Assembly: GCF_900696085.1 (NCBI RefSeq)
Contig: NZ_CAADFC020000003.1
Span: 1 to 64,000, forward strand
Source: Bradyrhizobium ivorense
Lineage (GTDB): Bacteria; Pseudomonadota; Alphaproteobacteria; Rhizobiales; Xanthobacteraceae
DNA length: 64,000 nt
Direction of reading: 5' to 3'
In this document: positions 46,692-57,284 of the stretch, piece by piece
Numbering within the stretch: position 1 is the first letter of the stretch
Layout of the letters: each line of letters opens with the position of its first letter
Notes under the pieces: model-generated
The model's database searches: none
Told to the model about the DNA's origin: nothing
The model's input: the letters and a program-made list of their open reading frames with translations, nothing else
Made by a program: the position numbers and the translations under genes

Positions 46692-47159
46692 ATGGAAACC
46701 ACCAAGATGCTGCGCGCGTTCTGCGACGCGGTCGAGCAGCGCGACGGCAAGGCGTTTGCAAAACTGTTCAGCGAGGACGGCGTCTATCACGACGTGTTTT
46801 ACGGCGCGTTCAAGGGCCACGAACGAATCGCCGAGATGATCGACGACTGGTTCTACCGGACCGCGACCGATTTCCGCTGGGACATGCACGATCCCGTCAC
46901 CGACGGCACGACGCTCTACGCTCGCTACACCTTCAGCTATCGCTCGACCCTGCCGGAGGCGAAGGGCGCCCGTGCGATGTTCGAGGGCGTCGCGATCCTG
47001 CGGCTGCGGGACGGCAGGATCGCGGAATATCATGAGGTCGCCAACACCGCGCCGGCGTTCGTCGACCTGAATTTTGCGCCGGAGCGGATTGCCAAGATCG
47101 TCGGCAAGCAGGGCGCCGAGCTGCGGGCGCGGCCGGAGATGAAGCGGCATCTGGCCTAG
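46692..47159 (+). CDS. SnoaL-like / NTF2-fold protein
   Basis: The 155-residue protein (from ATG 46692, METTKMLRAFCDAVEQRDG) has the SnoaL/NTF2-like pattern: an early helix, DGVYHDVFYGAFKGHERIAEMI, and strands TTLYARYTFSY and MFEGVAILRLRDGRIAEYHEV. Such folds act as cyclases, isomerases or ligand binders. No signal peptide. Function unknown. Its stop is followed by a repeat. Confidence 0.83.
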   Translation: METTKMLRAFCDAVEQRDGKAFAKLFSEDGVYHDVFYGAFKGHERIAEMIDDWFYRTATDFRWDMHDPVTDGTTLYARYTFSYRSTLPEAKGARAMFEGVAILRLRDGRIAEYHEVANTAPAFVDLNFAPERIAKIVGKQGAELRARPEMKRHLA

Positions 47160-47167
47160 TAATTCAC

Positions 47168-47254
47168 CGTCATTGCGAGGAGCCGAGCGACGAAGCAATC
47201 CATCGGTCCGCATACGCGGAAGCATGGATTGCTTCGCTTCGCTCGCAATGACGG
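47168..47254. repeat. GTCATTGCGAGGAGCCGAGCG palindromic repeat
   Basis: GTCATTGCGAGG at the left and its complement TCGCAATGAC at the right frame a palindrome at the end of the SnoaL-like gene. Confidence 0.75.
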
Positions 47255-47263
47255 CGGGAGAAC

Positions 47264-48061
47264 TTACGGCGGCGGCGGATTGGTCATCGGCCGGCGCTGC
47301 GCCAGCGCGGCGACCGTCGAGGTGCCGATCCGGCCCTGCTCGTCGTAGAGCCAGCACTCGCCGATCGCGACGCCATCGCTCGCGTGGTGGTTCACCACCT
47401 CGAAGCCGATCCACCGCGTCACCGGCAGGCGGTGCAGATAGATCGTGACGTCGCTGTTGATGTAGCCGAGCCCCTGGTCGCCGGCATTTGCAAACGGGCT
47501 GGCGAAATCCGCACCCGTCGCGACATGGACGAACGGCGTCATCGGAACGCCCTCGACCAACTCGCGCACCTCGCTCATCCAGAGCCGGCGCGCGCCGAGC
47601 GAGCCCATGTGGCCGATGATCGGCCGCGTCTCCCATTTGCCGTTCATGCCGAGCCGGGGATCGGCCGGCTTCGGAATGTCCGATGGTGGCGGTACCTTCC
47701 AGTTGGGCGGCGACCAGACATTGCCCGGTGCATTTTTCGTCCGGCGCAACAACTGGCAGGAGGCGCGCGCCATGCTGGTGCCGCCGGAAAAGAATTCGGC
47801 CTCGATCAGCTTGATGCGCATGCCGTCGCGCACCAGCTTCGTCGTCACCTCGATCGGCGTCGTGATGTTGGGCAGCCGGAACATGTCGACCGTCAGCCGC
47901 GCGGGCACGAAATCGTCGGAGCCGTGGCGCTCCTCGATGACGAAGGCGAGCAGGCCGATCACGACGCGGCCGTGCAGGGATTCCGGACTCCACGGTCCGT
48001 TGGCAACCGGTGTCGGCATGAAGCCATTGCCGTGCCTTAAGAAGAAGGGCTGGTTTTTCAT
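47264..48061 (-). CDS. Acyl-CoA thioesterase family protein (double hot-dog)
   Basis: The 265-residue protein fits a TesB-like acyl-CoA thioesterase, with two hot-dog halves. It shows LHGRVVIGLLAFVIEERHG, VPARLTVDMFRLPNIT and GFEVVNHHASDGVAIGECWLYDEQG, and a late DVTIYLHRLP. These proteins hydrolyse acyl-CoA esters in the cytoplasm. No signal is present. It runs opposite to the SnoaL-like gene. Substrate length is unknown. Confidence 0.82.
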   Translation of the reverse strand: MKNQPFFLRHGNGFMPTPVANGPWSPESLHGRVVIGLLAFVIEERHGSDDFVPARLTVDMFRLPNITTPIEVTTKLVRDGMRIKLIEAEFFSGGTSMARASCQLLRRTKNAPGNVWSPPNWKVPPPSDIPKPADPRLGMNGKWETRPIIGHMGSLGARRLWMSEVRELVEGVPMTPFVHVATGADFASPFANAGDQGLGYINSDVTIYLHRLPVTRWIGFEVVNHHASDGVAIGECWLYDEQGRIGTSTVAALAQRRPMTNPPPP

Positions 48062-48095
48062 GGTCGGTGACCATGAGGGGAACGGCGCGCTGAAA

Positions 48096-49280
48096 TCAAG
48101 AGGCGGCCGCGCGCCACTCCTGCTGCACCGTCACGTCGGGCTCGCCGCCGGCCCGCGCCGCCAGCGCGGCAAACTCGTCGCGCGGCATCAGTTGCGACAA
48201 TGCCCACACCGCGGCGCCGCGCACCAACGGACTTGCGTCATCGAGCAATCGCCGCGCTTCACCGGCGAGATCGGCATCGCCGGAGTTGCCGATCGCGATC
48301 AGCACGTTGCGGATGAAGCGGTCGCGGCCGATGCGCTTGACCGGGGACTTCGTGAACAGCGCGCGGAAGGCGGCATCATCGAGCCGCGCGAGATCGGCCA
48401 GCGCGGGCGCACGCAACGCCTCGCGCGCCGCGAGCTTCTGCTCGCGTCCCTCTTGCGCGAACTTGTTCCACGGGCAGACGGCGAGGCAATCGTCGCAGCC
48501 ATAGATGCGGTTGCCGATGCTTTTACGGAATTCGTGCGGGATCGGGCCCTTGTTCTCGATCGTCAGATATGAGATGCAGCGCCGCGCATCGAGCCGGTAG
48601 GGGGCGGGAAACGCCGCGGTCGGGCAGATGTCCTGGCAGGCGCGGCAGCTGCCGCAATAGTCGGCCTCGCCTTCATCGCGCGGCAGTTCGGTCGCGGAAT
48701 AGATCGCGCCGAGAAACAGCCACGAGCCGAATTCGCGCGAGACAAGGTTCGTGTGCTTGCCCTGCCAGCCGACGCCCGCGCTCTGCGCCAGCGGCTTCTC
48801 CATCACGGCGGCGGTGTCGACGAACACCTTGACGTCGTCGCCGCTGATGGCGGCGAGCCAGCGCGCCAGAATCTTCAGCCGCTTCTTGATGACGTCGTGA
48901 TAGTCATCGCCCTGCGCATAGACCGAGATCGCTCCGCGGTCGCGGTGCGCGAGAATATTCAGCGGATCATCATCAGGTCCGTAATTGACGCCGAGCATGA
49001 CGATCGAGCGCACGCCGCCCCACAGTGCGCGCGGATCGGTGCGGCGCTCGGGGCTGTTCGCGAGCCAGTCCATGTCGCCATGACCGCCGCTGCCGAGGAA
49101 TTCGAGAAAATGCTTGCCGGCCTCTGCGATCGCATCCGGATCGGTGACGCCGATCGCATCGAAGCCGAGGGCGCGCGCCTCGCGGACCAGCGCGGCCTTG
49201 AGATCTGAGGGAGAGAGCCTGACCGCCTGGTTCAGAAGTCGAGGTCCACATAGGTGCGCGACGCCGGCACCCCCGCCAGC
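48096..49280 (-). CDS. queG: Epoxyqueuosine reductase
   Basis: This 394-residue enzyme reduces epoxyqueuosine to queuosine in tRNA, the last step of the modification. It has [13 protein letters not shown], the cobalamin-side [10 protein letters not shown], and two [4Fe-4S] motifs ([12 protein letters not shown] and [11 protein letters not shown]). It ends with a HEAT-like tail ([13 protein letters not shown]). The start is uncertain. An ATG at 49280 overlaps the GST gene by about 48 bases. A shorter reading from within [10 protein letters not shown] is possible but lacks a standard start. Confidence 0.88.
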   Translation of the reverse strand, partial: AGGGAGVAHLCGPRLLNQAVRLSPSDLKAALVREARALGFDAIGVTDPDAIAEAGKHFLEFLGSGGHGDMDWLANSPERRTDPRALWGGVRSIVMLGVNYGPDDDPLNILAHRDRGAISVYAQGDDYHDVIKKRLKILARWLAAISGDDVKVFVDTAAVMEKPLAQSAGVGWQGKHTNLVSREFGSWLFLGAIYSATELPRDEGEADYCGSCRACQDICPTAAFPAPYRLDARRCISYLTIENKGPIPHEFRKSIGNRIYGCDDCLAVCPWNKFAQEGREQKLAAREALRAPALADLARLDDAAFRALFTKSPVKRIGRDRFIRNVLIAIGNSGDADLAGEARRLLDDASPLVRGAAVWALSQLMPRDEFAALAARAGGEPDVTVQQEWRAAAS

Positions 49281-49924
49281 CATTCGCTGAGCAGCGGGCG
49301 GAACGACGGGCGGGATTTCACCCGCGCGTACCACGACTTTGCCGCGTCGTCCTCGCTCCATGGCACGTCGCCCAAATAGTCGATCGCCGAAAGATGCGCT
49401 GCGGCGGCGAGATCCGCGTAGGTCAGGCGGTCGCCGGCCAGATAGTTCCGCGTCTTCGCCAGCCAGCCGATATAGGTCAGATGATAGCGCACATTGACCT
49501 TGGCCGCGCGCATGACGTCGGGCGCCGGCGGCCCGCCGCCATTGTCCTCGCTCATGAAGCGCTTGTAGATTCGCTCGGTCACCAGCGGGTTGGAGGCTTC
49601 CTCGAAGAACTTTTCGTTGAACCAGGCCATCAGCCGGCGCACTTCGACGCGCTCGGCCATCGAGGTCGGCAGCAGCCGACGTTCGCCGGCATCGAGCCCG
49701 TGCGCCTCGTCAACATATTCCGCGATGATCGCGGCCTGCGGAATCGGCGGAAAGCCCTCCGCGATCAGCACCGGCGTGGTGGCCGCCGGATTGAGCGCCA
49801 AAAACGCCTCGCGCCGCTCCCAGACCCGCTCCTCCACAAGGCGAAGATCGAGGCCGTACTCGCCGAGCACGAGGCGGATGAATCGCGAATGCGGACAGAA
49901 CGGATGGTGATACAGCGTATACAT
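49232..49924 (-). CDS. Glutathione S-transferase
   Basis: The 230-residue protein has an N-terminal thioredoxin fold with [21 protein letters not shown] (a CPH active-site context) and an alpha-helical C-terminal domain with [12 protein letters not shown] and [19 protein letters not shown]. It would conjugate or reduce with glutathione in the cytoplasm. It overlaps the probable queG start and is on the same strand, so the two may be co-transcribed. Substrate unknown. Confidence 0.9.
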   Translation of the reverse strand: MYTLYHHPFCPHSRFIRLVLGEYGLDLRLVEERVWERREAFLALNPAATTPVLIAEGFPPIPQAAIIAEYVDEAHGLDAGERRLLPTSMAERVEVRRLMAWFNEKFFEEASNPLVTERIYKRFMSEDNGGGPPAPDVMRAAKVNVRYHLTYIGWLAKTRNYLAGDRLTYADLAAAAHLSAIDYLGDVPWSEDDAAKSWYARVKSRPSFRPLLSEWLAGVPASRTYVDLDF

Positions 49925-50211
49925 GAAGCCCTTGGTAGTTTCGCGCGCTTAAGAAACCATCAACCTGTGTGCAGCTTGAACCTGTGACTCGGCCAGTGAA
50001 CTAACTTGTCACTTGGCCGGCGTGCCCGATCATCTCTATGTCGCGTCATCGCGCGAACCGGTAGCCTCCCGCATGCAGGATGCGGGTCACAAAAACGCTA
50101 TAGCCCAGCAAATCGATCAGGCAACCACTTGTTTGCCGTTTTTTTGCGATTGCAGCAAATGGCTGGATAGTCCAGAACGACCGCGGTTTTCCACAAGGGG
50201 CAGGCCAGATC

Positions 50212-51018
50212 ATGATGACGGATATGCTGCGAGCGGTGATCCTCGGCATTGTCGAGGGCGTCACCGAGTTCCTGCCGGTTTCTTCGACGGGCCACCTGCT
50301 GCTTGCGGAACGCTTCTTCAATCTCGGCGAAGGCGATTTCTGGAAAAGCTTTGCGATCCTGATTCAGCTCGGCGCGATCCTCGCGATCCTTGCGCTCTAT
50401 TTCGTCAAATTGTGGCGCGTGGCGCTCGGCATGTTCACCAACCCGGACGACCGCCGCTTCGTGATCGGCGTGCTGGTGGCGTTCCTGCCGGCGGTCGTGA
50501 TCGGCCTGATCGCCGGCAAATACATCAAGGAATTCTTGTTCAATCCGTGGGTGGTGTGCTTCACGCTGATCGTCGGCGGCGCCATCCTGCTGTGGGTCGA
50601 TCAGCTCGACCTGAAGGTCTATGAGGACGACGCGACGCGGTTTCCGCTCTTGATGTATTTCTGGATCGGCGTCGCGCAGTGTCTGGCGATGATCCCCGGC
50701 GTGTCGCGCTCCGGCGCCAGCATCGTGGCGGCGATGCTGCTCGGCGCCGACAAGCGCTCGGCGGCGGAGTTCTCGTTCTTCCTCGCGATCCCGACCATGG
50801 TCGGCGCGTTCGCCTATGATTTCTACAAGAACCGCGGCGACTTCACGACCGACAATCTCAGCGTCATCGCGGTCGGATTCGTGGTTTCGTTCATCACCGC
50901 GATGATCGTGGTGCGGGCATTCCTCAACTTCGTCACCCGCCGCGGCTTTACGTTCTTCGCCTGGTGGCGCGTGATCGTCGGCACGCTCGGCCTGATCGCG
51001 CTGGCGATGGGACGGTAA
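50212..51018 (+). CDS. uppP: Undecaprenyl-diphosphate phosphatase
   Basis: The 268-residue membrane protein recycles the cell-wall lipid carrier. The BacA-type motifs EGVTEFLPVSSTGHL and PGVSRSGASI are both present, and about eight membrane helices are predicted. The start is at 50212 (MMTDMLRAVILGIVEG). Loss of this activity makes cells sensitive to bacitracin in other bacteria. The neighbours on either side face away or are unrelated. Confidence 0.96.
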   Translation: MMTDMLRAVILGIVEGVTEFLPVSSTGHLLLAERFFNLGEGDFWKSFAILIQLGAILAILALYFVKLWRVALGMFTNPDDRRFVIGVLVAFLPAVVIGLIAGKYIKEFLFNPWVVCFTLIVGGAILLWVDQLDLKVYEDDATRFPLLMYFWIGVAQCLAMIPGVSRSGASIVAAMLLGADKRSAAEFSFFLAIPTMVGAFAYDFYKNRGDFTTDNLSVIAVGFVVSFITAMIVVRAFLNFVTRRGFTFFAWWRVIVGTLGLIALAMGR

Positions 51019-51036
51019 GCGCCACGGACGCCGCTT

Positions 51037-51245
51037 CACCTCGCCCCGCCTGCGGGGAGAGGTCGAAACTCAAGCGCGGCTTGAGTTTCGGGTGAGGGGG
51101 ACTCACCGCGAACTCTCGTGCATCCAATCTGCGGAGTCGGCCCCCCACCCATAGCCGATGCTTCGCATCGGCGTTCTTATGAAGAAGGGAGGACGGCGGC
51201 CGTAGGCCGCCTACGCCTCTCCCCGCAAGGGCGGGGCGAGGGAGC
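51037..51245. repeat. Short inverted repeats between uppP and the NDUFA9-like gene
   Basis: CTCGCCCCGCCTGCGGGGAG (51040) and CTCCCCGCAAGGGCGGGGCGAG (51219) are related inverted units, with an AACTCAAGCGCGGCTTGAGTT palindrome (about 51068-51088) within. No gene is seen in this 250-base gap. Confidence 0.65.
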
Positions 51246-51268
51246 AGAGTCCCGTTGTGGCGAGCACG

Positions 51269-52237
51269 CTACGCGCTCTTCTTCTGGAACTGGCCCGAGG
51301 CGCGGTAGCGCCAGAGATATTGCGGGGCCACGGCTTCCATCGAATCGGGCGTGATGCCGAGCCCGGCATAGGTGAGGCCGGCCGCGGTCGCGGCCTCCGA
51401 CACCACATTGTCGGCGCGCAGCATCTCGACCTGGTCCGGAGTCAGCTTGAACGCGCCGGGCGCGAATTGCAGGAAGTACGACTGGAACTTGGCGAGGCCG
51501 AACGGCAGCGGCACCAGCATGCGGTCGCGCTGGGTGATCTGCTGGATGATCTCCATCACCTCGCGCATGGTCAGCACTTCCGGTCCGCCGAGTTCATAGG
51601 TGGCGCCCGCCTTGGTCTTGCCGTCCACGGCATCGGCCACCACCCGCGCGACGTCGGCGACATAGGTGGGCTGCAGCCTGTTGACCCCGCCGCCGACCAG
51701 CGGCAGCACCGGCGAGAATCGCGCCAGCGCCGCAAAGCGGTTGGTGAACTGGTCCTCGGGCCCGAACAGCAGCGACGGCCGGATGATGGTGGCCGAGGGC
51801 AGGGCCGCATGCACGGCCGCCTCGCCGCCGGCCTTGGCGCGGTAGTAGCCGGAGGTCGAATCCTTGTCGGCGCCGATCGCCGAAACATGCACCATTTGGG
51901 CGCCCGCGGCCGCCGCCGCCTTGGCGACCGCCTCGGCGCCCTTCACCTGCACCGCCTCAAAAGTCTGCCCGCGGCCTTCGGCCAGAATGCCCACCAGATT
52001 GATGGCGACCTGCGAATCACGCATCGCCGCCTCGACCGAGGCCGGGTAGCGTACATTGGCCTGGACGGCATGGATCTGCCCGACCCGGCCGAGCGGCTGC
52101 AGATGGCCGGCCAGTTCCGGCCGCCGCACCGCGACGCGGATGCGGTAATCCCGCTTGCACAGCGCCCGGACCACATTCCGCCCCAGAAAACCCGATCCGC
52201 CGAAGACCGTGACTGTGGTGTCCAGGTTCGATGCCAT
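51269..52237 (-). CDS. NAD(P)-binding protein, NDUFA9-like
   Basis: The 322-residue Rossmann protein of the atypical SDR group has the motif VFGGSGFLGRNVVRALCKRD, the conserved INLVGILAEGRGQTFEAVQVKG and a substrate-side YYRAKAGGE. It resembles NDUFA9, the complex I assembly subunit, and similar bacterial complex I-linked proteins. It probably binds NAD(P)H. Whether it acts in respiration here is inferred. It is convergent with uppP and sits just before the tRNA-Leu gene on the other strand. Confidence 0.88.
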   Translation of the reverse strand: MASNLDTTVTVFGGSGFLGRNVVRALCKRDYRIRVAVRRPELAGHLQPLGRVGQIHAVQANVRYPASVEAAMRDSQVAINLVGILAEGRGQTFEAVQVKGAEAVAKAAAAAGAQMVHVSAIGADKDSTSGYYRAKAGGEAAVHAALPSATIIRPSLLFGPEDQFTNRFAALARFSPVLPLVGGGVNRLQPTYVADVARVVADAVDGKTKAGATYELGGPEVLTMREVMEIIQQITQRDRMLVPLPFGLAKFQSYFLQFAPGAFKLTPDQVEMLRADNVVSEAATAAGLTYAGLGITPDSMEAVAPQYLWRYRASGQFQKKSA

Positions 52238-52382
52238 AGGGTAATTCCTGCCGGATTCGAGAGTTATTAACGGGAGTTAGGCACCTGCCGATACGCCATC
52301 GGCTTTATCCTGTACAGGGTATTTGATTTTCCAATCGCGAATTTGACAAGCGCGTCACCGATCCTTACAGAGCGCCCCACGT

Positions 52383-52469
<87 letters not shown>

Positions 52470-52770
52470 CTCCTTATTTCAAGCGATTGAAATCGCTGAC
52501 CATCCGTAGGGCGGGTGAGGCGAAGCCGTAACCCGCCGCGGGTTGGGCGAGCCACCGAGCTTGGCAGGGACGCGGCACGCTTCGGCCGATCACCACCTGC
52601 CGTCACCAGTGACGCCTGTGAGCTGTGAACCTCCGGTTCCCCGCACCGACCTATGTCTTGAGCCATTCCGGTCCGCCCAGAGGGTAATGCGCAGCCGGAA
52701 CGAAGGCGGAGCCAGCCACGACGATTTCACCCTTCCGCGTTCGCCAAGCTTGAACAACCAGGAGGAAGCG

Positions 52771-54171
52771 ATGAGCAGGGTCCTGATTTGCGGTGGCGGC
52801 GTGATCGGGTTGTGTGCGGCGGCCATGCTTGGTCGCGACGGCCACGACGTCACGGTCCTGGAGGCCGACCACGCAGATCGACCTGCCGCCTCGGTCGAGG
52901 GATGGGACTCTTGGGAGCGCCCAGGAGTTGCCCAATTCAGGCAACCCCACAATCTCAGTTCGCGATTCCGGATGATCAGCGATCAGGAGCTGCCGGGATT
53001 GACCGATGTCCTGCTCGGGGCCGGCTGTGTCTGGGTAAACTTTCTCGACAGCCTGCCTCCCACCATCACAGACCGGGCACCACGCCCGACCGACGAGGCG
53101 ATACGTTTCGTCACCGGTCGCAGGCCGATCATTGAATGGGCCGTCGCGACGATGGCGCAAGCCGCGCCCAATGTGACCATCCGTCGGGGGACCAAGGTTC
53201 GTGAATTGATCACGGGCGCGTCGGCCGTCTCCGGGGTGCCGCACGTTTCAGGCGTACGCACGACGTCCGGCGAGGAGATTCGTGGCGATCTGGTCATCGA
53301 CGCTATGGGGCGGCGAAGCCAGGCCTGCGAATGGATCGTCAATGCGGGAGGCCGCGGCCCGATCGAGGAGGCGGAGGACAGCAACTTCGTCTACTTCACG
53401 CGCTATTTTTCGGGGCGGCAGCGGCCCCGCAGGATAGGACGCGCGCTCACGCCGATGGGCCTGTTCTCGATCCTGACGCTGGATGGGGACAACGACACAT
53501 GGTCGGTCACGCTGTACACCTCGTCGAAAAACAAGGCGATGCGGGCCTTGCGCGATCCGGCCACATTCCATCGCGTCGTCTCGGCATGCTCACGCCAGGC
53601 CCACTGGCTCGATGGAGAGCCGATCACGCCCGTCCTCCTGCTGGCGGGCGTTCTCGACCGTTATCGGCGGCTCATGGTCGACGGCCAGCCTGTCATCACG
53701 GGTTTTGCTGTGGTGGGTGATGCGTGGGCATGCACCAATCCGTCCGCGGGACGCGGCTTGAGCGTCGGCCTGCTGCACGCCCAGGTGCTCCGTGACGTTG
53801 CGCGCCGGCACATCAACGATCCGCTCGCCTTCGCGCAGGAATACGATGCGGAAACCGAACGCCAGGTTGCTCCATTCTATCGAAACCAGATCGCCGCCGA
53901 CCGCGCGCGGGTGGCCGAGATGAACGCTCTGGAGCAGGGGCTGCCGATGCCGGCACCGAATCCGGTGATGGCCAGGTTTTTCGCGGCTGCTGCGCAAGAC
54001 GCTGACGTGCTGCGTGGCGCGATCGAGATCGCAATGTGCCTTGCACTTCCACAGGAGGTCCTTGCCAGGCCGCGCGTCGCCGCAAGGCTGGCCGAACTCG
54101 ACGGCCAGAGATTGCCGCCGGACCCCAACATCATCGGTCGGGATCGGATGGCCGCGCTGCTGAACGGTTGA
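52771..54171 (+). CDS. FAD-dependent oxidoreductase
   Basis: The 466-residue flavoprotein starts [21 protein letters not shown] (FAD-binding motif) after AGGAGG. Further on are [18 protein letters not shown] and [21 protein letters not shown], the latter a GD motif of FAD monooxygenase/geranylgeranyl reductase-type proteins. It probably hydroxylates or reduces an organic compound. It lies about 300 bases downstream of tRNA-Leu, with a slightly different base use from its neighbours, and may have been acquired there. Substrate unknown. Confidence 0.82.
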   Translation: MSRVLICGGGVIGLCAAAMLGRDGHDVTVLEADHADRPAASVEGWDSWERPGVAQFRQPHNLSSRFRMISDQELPGLTDVLLGAGCVWVNFLDSLPPTITDRAPRPTDEAIRFVTGRRPIIEWAVATMAQAAPNVTIRRGTKVRELITGASAVSGVPHVSGVRTTSGEEIRGDLVIDAMGRRSQACEWIVNAGGRGPIEEAEDSNFVYFTRYFSGRQRPRRIGRALTPMGLFSILTLDGDNDTWSVTLYTSSKNKAMRALRDPATFHRVVSACSRQAHWLDGEPITPVLLLAGVLDRYRRLMVDGQPVITGFAVVGDAWACTNPSAGRGLSVGLLHAQVLRDVARRHINDPLAFAQEYDAETERQVAPFYRNQIAADRARVAEMNALEQGLPMPAPNPVMARFFAAAAQDADVLRGAIEIAMCLALPQEVLARPRVAARLAELDGQRLPPDPNIIGRDRMAALLNG

Positions 54172-54205
54172 CCGATCCGAACGCTTCCGATGGCATTTTC
54201 CGCCC

Positions 54206-55480
54206 TCACACCATCCGCCGACCACTCCGCTTCGCCACCTGCTTCTGCACAAAGTACATCGCGGTCATCGAGATGATCGACGTCGTCACGACGACGTAGC
54301 CGATGCGGTCGAAATGCACGAGCGAGCCGTCGGCGGCTTCGGCGACGAGCGCGGCGGCGACCACCGAGCCGAGGCCGCCGGAGAGCTGCTGCACCGAGGC
54401 GGAGACCGCGTTGAACGCGCCGCGCTGGCTGGCGTCGGGGATCGCGGTCATCAGCGCCTGCGACGGGATCATGCGCGAGAAGATGCCGACGAACATCAGC
54501 ACATTGACCACGATCGCGGTCAGCAGCGAGACGTGGCCGAGATTGGTGTAGATCAGCACCATGATGATCGACACCACGCTGCCGAACACGAAGGTCGGAT
54601 ATTTGCCGAAGGCGTCGCTGGCTCGCCCGACCAGCGGCCCGATCACGATGCTGAACAGGCCGGAGACCAGATAGATCGTCGGCAGATGCACGATGTCGAT
54701 GCCGAGATTGTGCACGGTGAAGGCGCTGCCGAACGGCATCAGCATGAAGCCGCCGGTGGCGAGCAGCGTCGTCACCATGAAGGCCAGCGTGTAGCGCGGC
54801 TCGCCGACGGTCGCGATCAGGTGGCGGAACGGATTGCTGTCGTGCTGCAGCTTGAGATGCGCGTCGACCGGCTGCATCACCAGCGCGATTGCGGCGATCA
54901 CGGCGAGCGAGAGCGCGACGATGGCGACGAAGCAGATGTGCCAGTTCCAGTGGTTGGCCAGAAACAGCCCGGCCGGAACGCCGAGCACCTGGCTCGCGGC
55001 GAACGCGGTCTGCACAAAGCCCATCACGCGGCCGCGCAGATGCAGCGGGAACAGGTCGGCGACGATGGCGAGCACCACCGAGCCGATTACGCCGGCGAAC
55101 AGTCCGGTGACGATCCGCCCCGCCAGCAGCACATGGAAATCCTGCGCCAGCGCGCACAGCGCGGTGCCGAAGGTGAAGCCGACATAGAAAAACAGCAGCA
55201 GCCGCTTGCGGTCGAAGCGATCGGCAAAGCCGGCGGCAAGGATGCCCGAGATGCCGGCGGCGAAGGCGTAGGCGGACACCGCGACGCCGAACTGCCCGGC
55301 CGTGATGTTGAGCGCCGGCATCAGGATGGCGCCGAGCGGCGACATGATGATGAAGTCGAGGATCAGCGTGAACTGCGTCAGTGCCAGCAGCGCAATGAGG
55401 AATGATTGATAGCGCGAGAAGCCGCGTTCCTGCGGCTCCTCGATCGGCGCGGCGATGGTCTGGTCCGTCATGCGACTCAT
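54206..55480 (-). CDS. MFS transporter
   Basis: The 424-residue protein has twelve hydrophobic segments with the MFS loop GFADRFDRKRLLLFF, and a second-half ASDAFGKYPTFVF. It likely exports small molecules such as sugars or drugs with protons. It is convergent with the flavoprotein gene and stands alone with no regulator next to it. Substrate unknown. Confidence 0.88.
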   Translation of the reverse strand: MSRMTDQTIAAPIEEPQERGFSRYQSFLIALLALTQFTLILDFIIMSPLGAILMPALNITAGQFGVAVSAYAFAAGISGILAAGFADRFDRKRLLLFFYVGFTFGTALCALAQDFHVLLAGRIVTGLFAGVIGSVVLAIVADLFPLHLRGRVMGFVQTAFAASQVLGVPAGLFLANHWNWHICFVAIVALSLAVIAAIALVMQPVDAHLKLQHDSNPFRHLIATVGEPRYTLAFMVTTLLATGGFMLMPFGSAFTVHNLGIDIVHLPTIYLVSGLFSIVIGPLVGRASDAFGKYPTFVFGSVVSIIMVLIYTNLGHVSLLTAIVVNVLMFVGIFSRMIPSQALMTAIPDASQRGAFNAVSASVQQLSGGLGSVVAAALVAEAADGSLVHFDRIGYVVVTTSIISMTAMYFVQKQVAKRSGRRMV

Positions 55481-55757
55481 TTCGTGGTATGCGGGGTGCC
55501 GGGCTCAGATAGGGTGGACGGGAGGCGATTGCACCGCTGTCGGGGCGCAAAAATACGGGCTGTGGCCGATCGGCACCGGGTTGTGCTGATGTTCCTGCTC
55601 GCCCTGGACCGCCGTTTCGGGATATGAGCAAAACCGCGGCGAAAGCCGCGGTTCAGGCGCCCGAAGGCTGCCTATCCGCTCGCTTCCCTGACATTTGGGG
55701 GCTAGTGTCCCCCTCGAATCGACCCAACAATCGACCAAGACCCGAGGCACCTGTTAC

Positions 55758-56372
55758 ATGACTATCCGCTTGCACCATGGCGATCTGCCCGATCTGTCCC
55801 GCTATACCGAATCGGTCGCGATCGACACCGAGACCATGGGGCTCAATCCGCATCGCGACCGGCTCTGTGTGGTGCAGATGTCGAGCGGCGACGGCACCGC
55901 CGATGTGATCCAGATTCCGAAGGGCCACACCGATTCGCCGAATCTGAAGGCGCTGCTCGCCAACCCCGCGATCACCAAGATCTTCCATTTCGCGCGGTTC
56001 GATGTCGCGGTGCTCTACAACACCTTCGGCGTGATGCCGCAGCCGGTCTATTGCACCAAGATCGCCTCGCGGCTGTCCCGCACCTATACCGACCGCCACG
56101 GCCTCAAGGACCTGGTACGTGAGGTCCTGAACATCGAGCTGTCGAAGCAGCAGCAGTCGAGCGACTGGGGCGCGCCCGGTCTCAACGACGCCCAGCTCGC
56201 CTATGCCGCCTCCGACGTGCTGCATCTGCATGCGCTGCGCGACAGGCTCGACGTCATGCTGGCGCGCGAGGGGCGGACCGACCTGGCAAAAGCCTGTTTC
56301 GAATTCCTACCCACCCGCGCCCGGCTCGATCTCGACGGCTGGGAGGAAGAGGACATTTTCGCCCATTCATGA
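55758..56372 (+). CDS. Ribonuclease D-family 3'-5' exonuclease
   Basis: The 204-residue protein has the DEDD exonuclease motifs: DTETMGL (Exo I), HFARFDVAVL (Exo II) and YAASDVLHLH (Exo III). It is the short form with no HRDC domain, like the small RNase D-like proteins of alphaproteobacteria. It likely trims RNA 3' ends. ATG 55758 was chosen over upstream candidates from the conserved start MTIRLHHGDLPD. It precedes lptC. Confidence 0.9.
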   Translation: MTIRLHHGDLPDLSRYTESVAIDTETMGLNPHRDRLCVVQMSSGDGTADVIQIPKGHTDSPNLKALLANPAITKIFHFARFDVAVLYNTFGVMPQPVYCTKIASRLSRTYTDRHGLKDLVREVLNIELSKQQQSSDWGAPGLNDAQLAYAASDVLHLHALRDRLDVMLAREGRTDLAKACFEFLPTRARLDLDGWEEEDIFAHS

Positions 56373-56555
56373 TGGATGGCGATTTCCGTCACCGGCGGCC
56401 GGTTCCGCCCCGTTTCGGACAAACTGTTGACGCGAGGTCGGTTTTGAAGCCCGTCTTGGGGGCGCGACGCGAGGTCCAGCTGCATATTCGGATCGCTAAA
56501 GGTACAATGGGCAGCAATTTCGCGCCCTTAGAGCTGCGGTGAAATCGGAGCTGCG

Positions 56556-57284
56556 GTGAGTTCGGTTCAGAATCCAGCCTATGTCGCGGGCCTCGAGGCG
56601 CGCTTTGCCGCCGCCGCGCGGCATAGCCGCATGGTGCGGATCCTGCGCGTCGCGGTGCCTGCGGCGGTGGGGCTGGCGATGGGGACGATCATCTTCATCT
56701 CGGTCTACAACCCGTTTCACGACGTGATCCCCAAGCTGCCGCTCGAGATGGACAACCTCGTGGTGTCCGGCACCAAGATCACGATGGAATCGCCGCATCT
56801 CTCCGGCTTCTCCAACGACGGCCGGCCCTACGAGATGTGGGCCAAGGCCGCGATCCAGGACGTCACCGACCCTGACCATGTCGAGCTGAAGACGATCCGC
56901 GCCAAGGTGGCGATGGAGGATCAGACCACTGTCGTCATGGATGCGCGCACCGGCTTCTTCGACAACAAGAAGCAGCTGCTCGACCTGCGTCAGGACATCT
57001 TCCTGCAATCGTCGACCGGCTATGAGGCGAAGATGACCCAGGCCTTCGTCGACATCAACAAGGGCAACGTCTCGTCGGACGAGCATGTCGACGTCAAGCT
57101 GCTCGACGGCACGCTGACCGCGGACAAGCTCAGGATCTTCAACAGCGGCGAGCTGGTGCGGTTCGAGGGCAATGTGGTGATGAATCTGGACAAGCTCGGC
57201 GACAGTCCGCCGGCCGAGCCCGCACCGCCACCGCAGCCAGCGCCGCCGCAGCAAAAGGCGCGCAAATCCGCCAACCCGAAATGA
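56556..57284 (+). CDS. lptC: LPS export protein LptC
   Basis: The 242-residue protein starts at GTG 56556. It has one N-terminal transmembrane helix (about 33-52: VAVPAAVGLAMGTIIFISVY) and then the LptC beta-jellyroll (LVVSGTKITMESPHLSGFS). It ends with a Pro/Ala-rich tail. LptC bridges the LptB2FG extractor to LptA in the periplasm. It overlaps lptA by four bases (ATGA), a coupled arrangement. Confidence 0.92.
   Translation: MSSVQNPAYVAGLEARFAAAARHSRMVRILRVAVPAAVGLAMGTIIFISVYNPFHDVIPKLPLEMDNLVVSGTKITMESPHLSGFSNDGRPYEMWAKAAIQDVTDPDHVELKTIRAKVAMEDQTTVVMDARTGFFDNKKQLLDLRQDIFLQSSTGYEAKMTQAFVDINKGNVSSDEHVDVKLLDGTLTADKLRIFNSGELVRFEGNVVMNLDKLGDSPPAEPAPPPQPAPPQQKARKSANPK

Noticed and set aside
53877..55631. 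A long minus-strand frame over the MFS gene
   Set aside because: The true MFS frame (54206-55480) has membrane helices and the signature loop. This one has low-complexity Arg-rich sequence.
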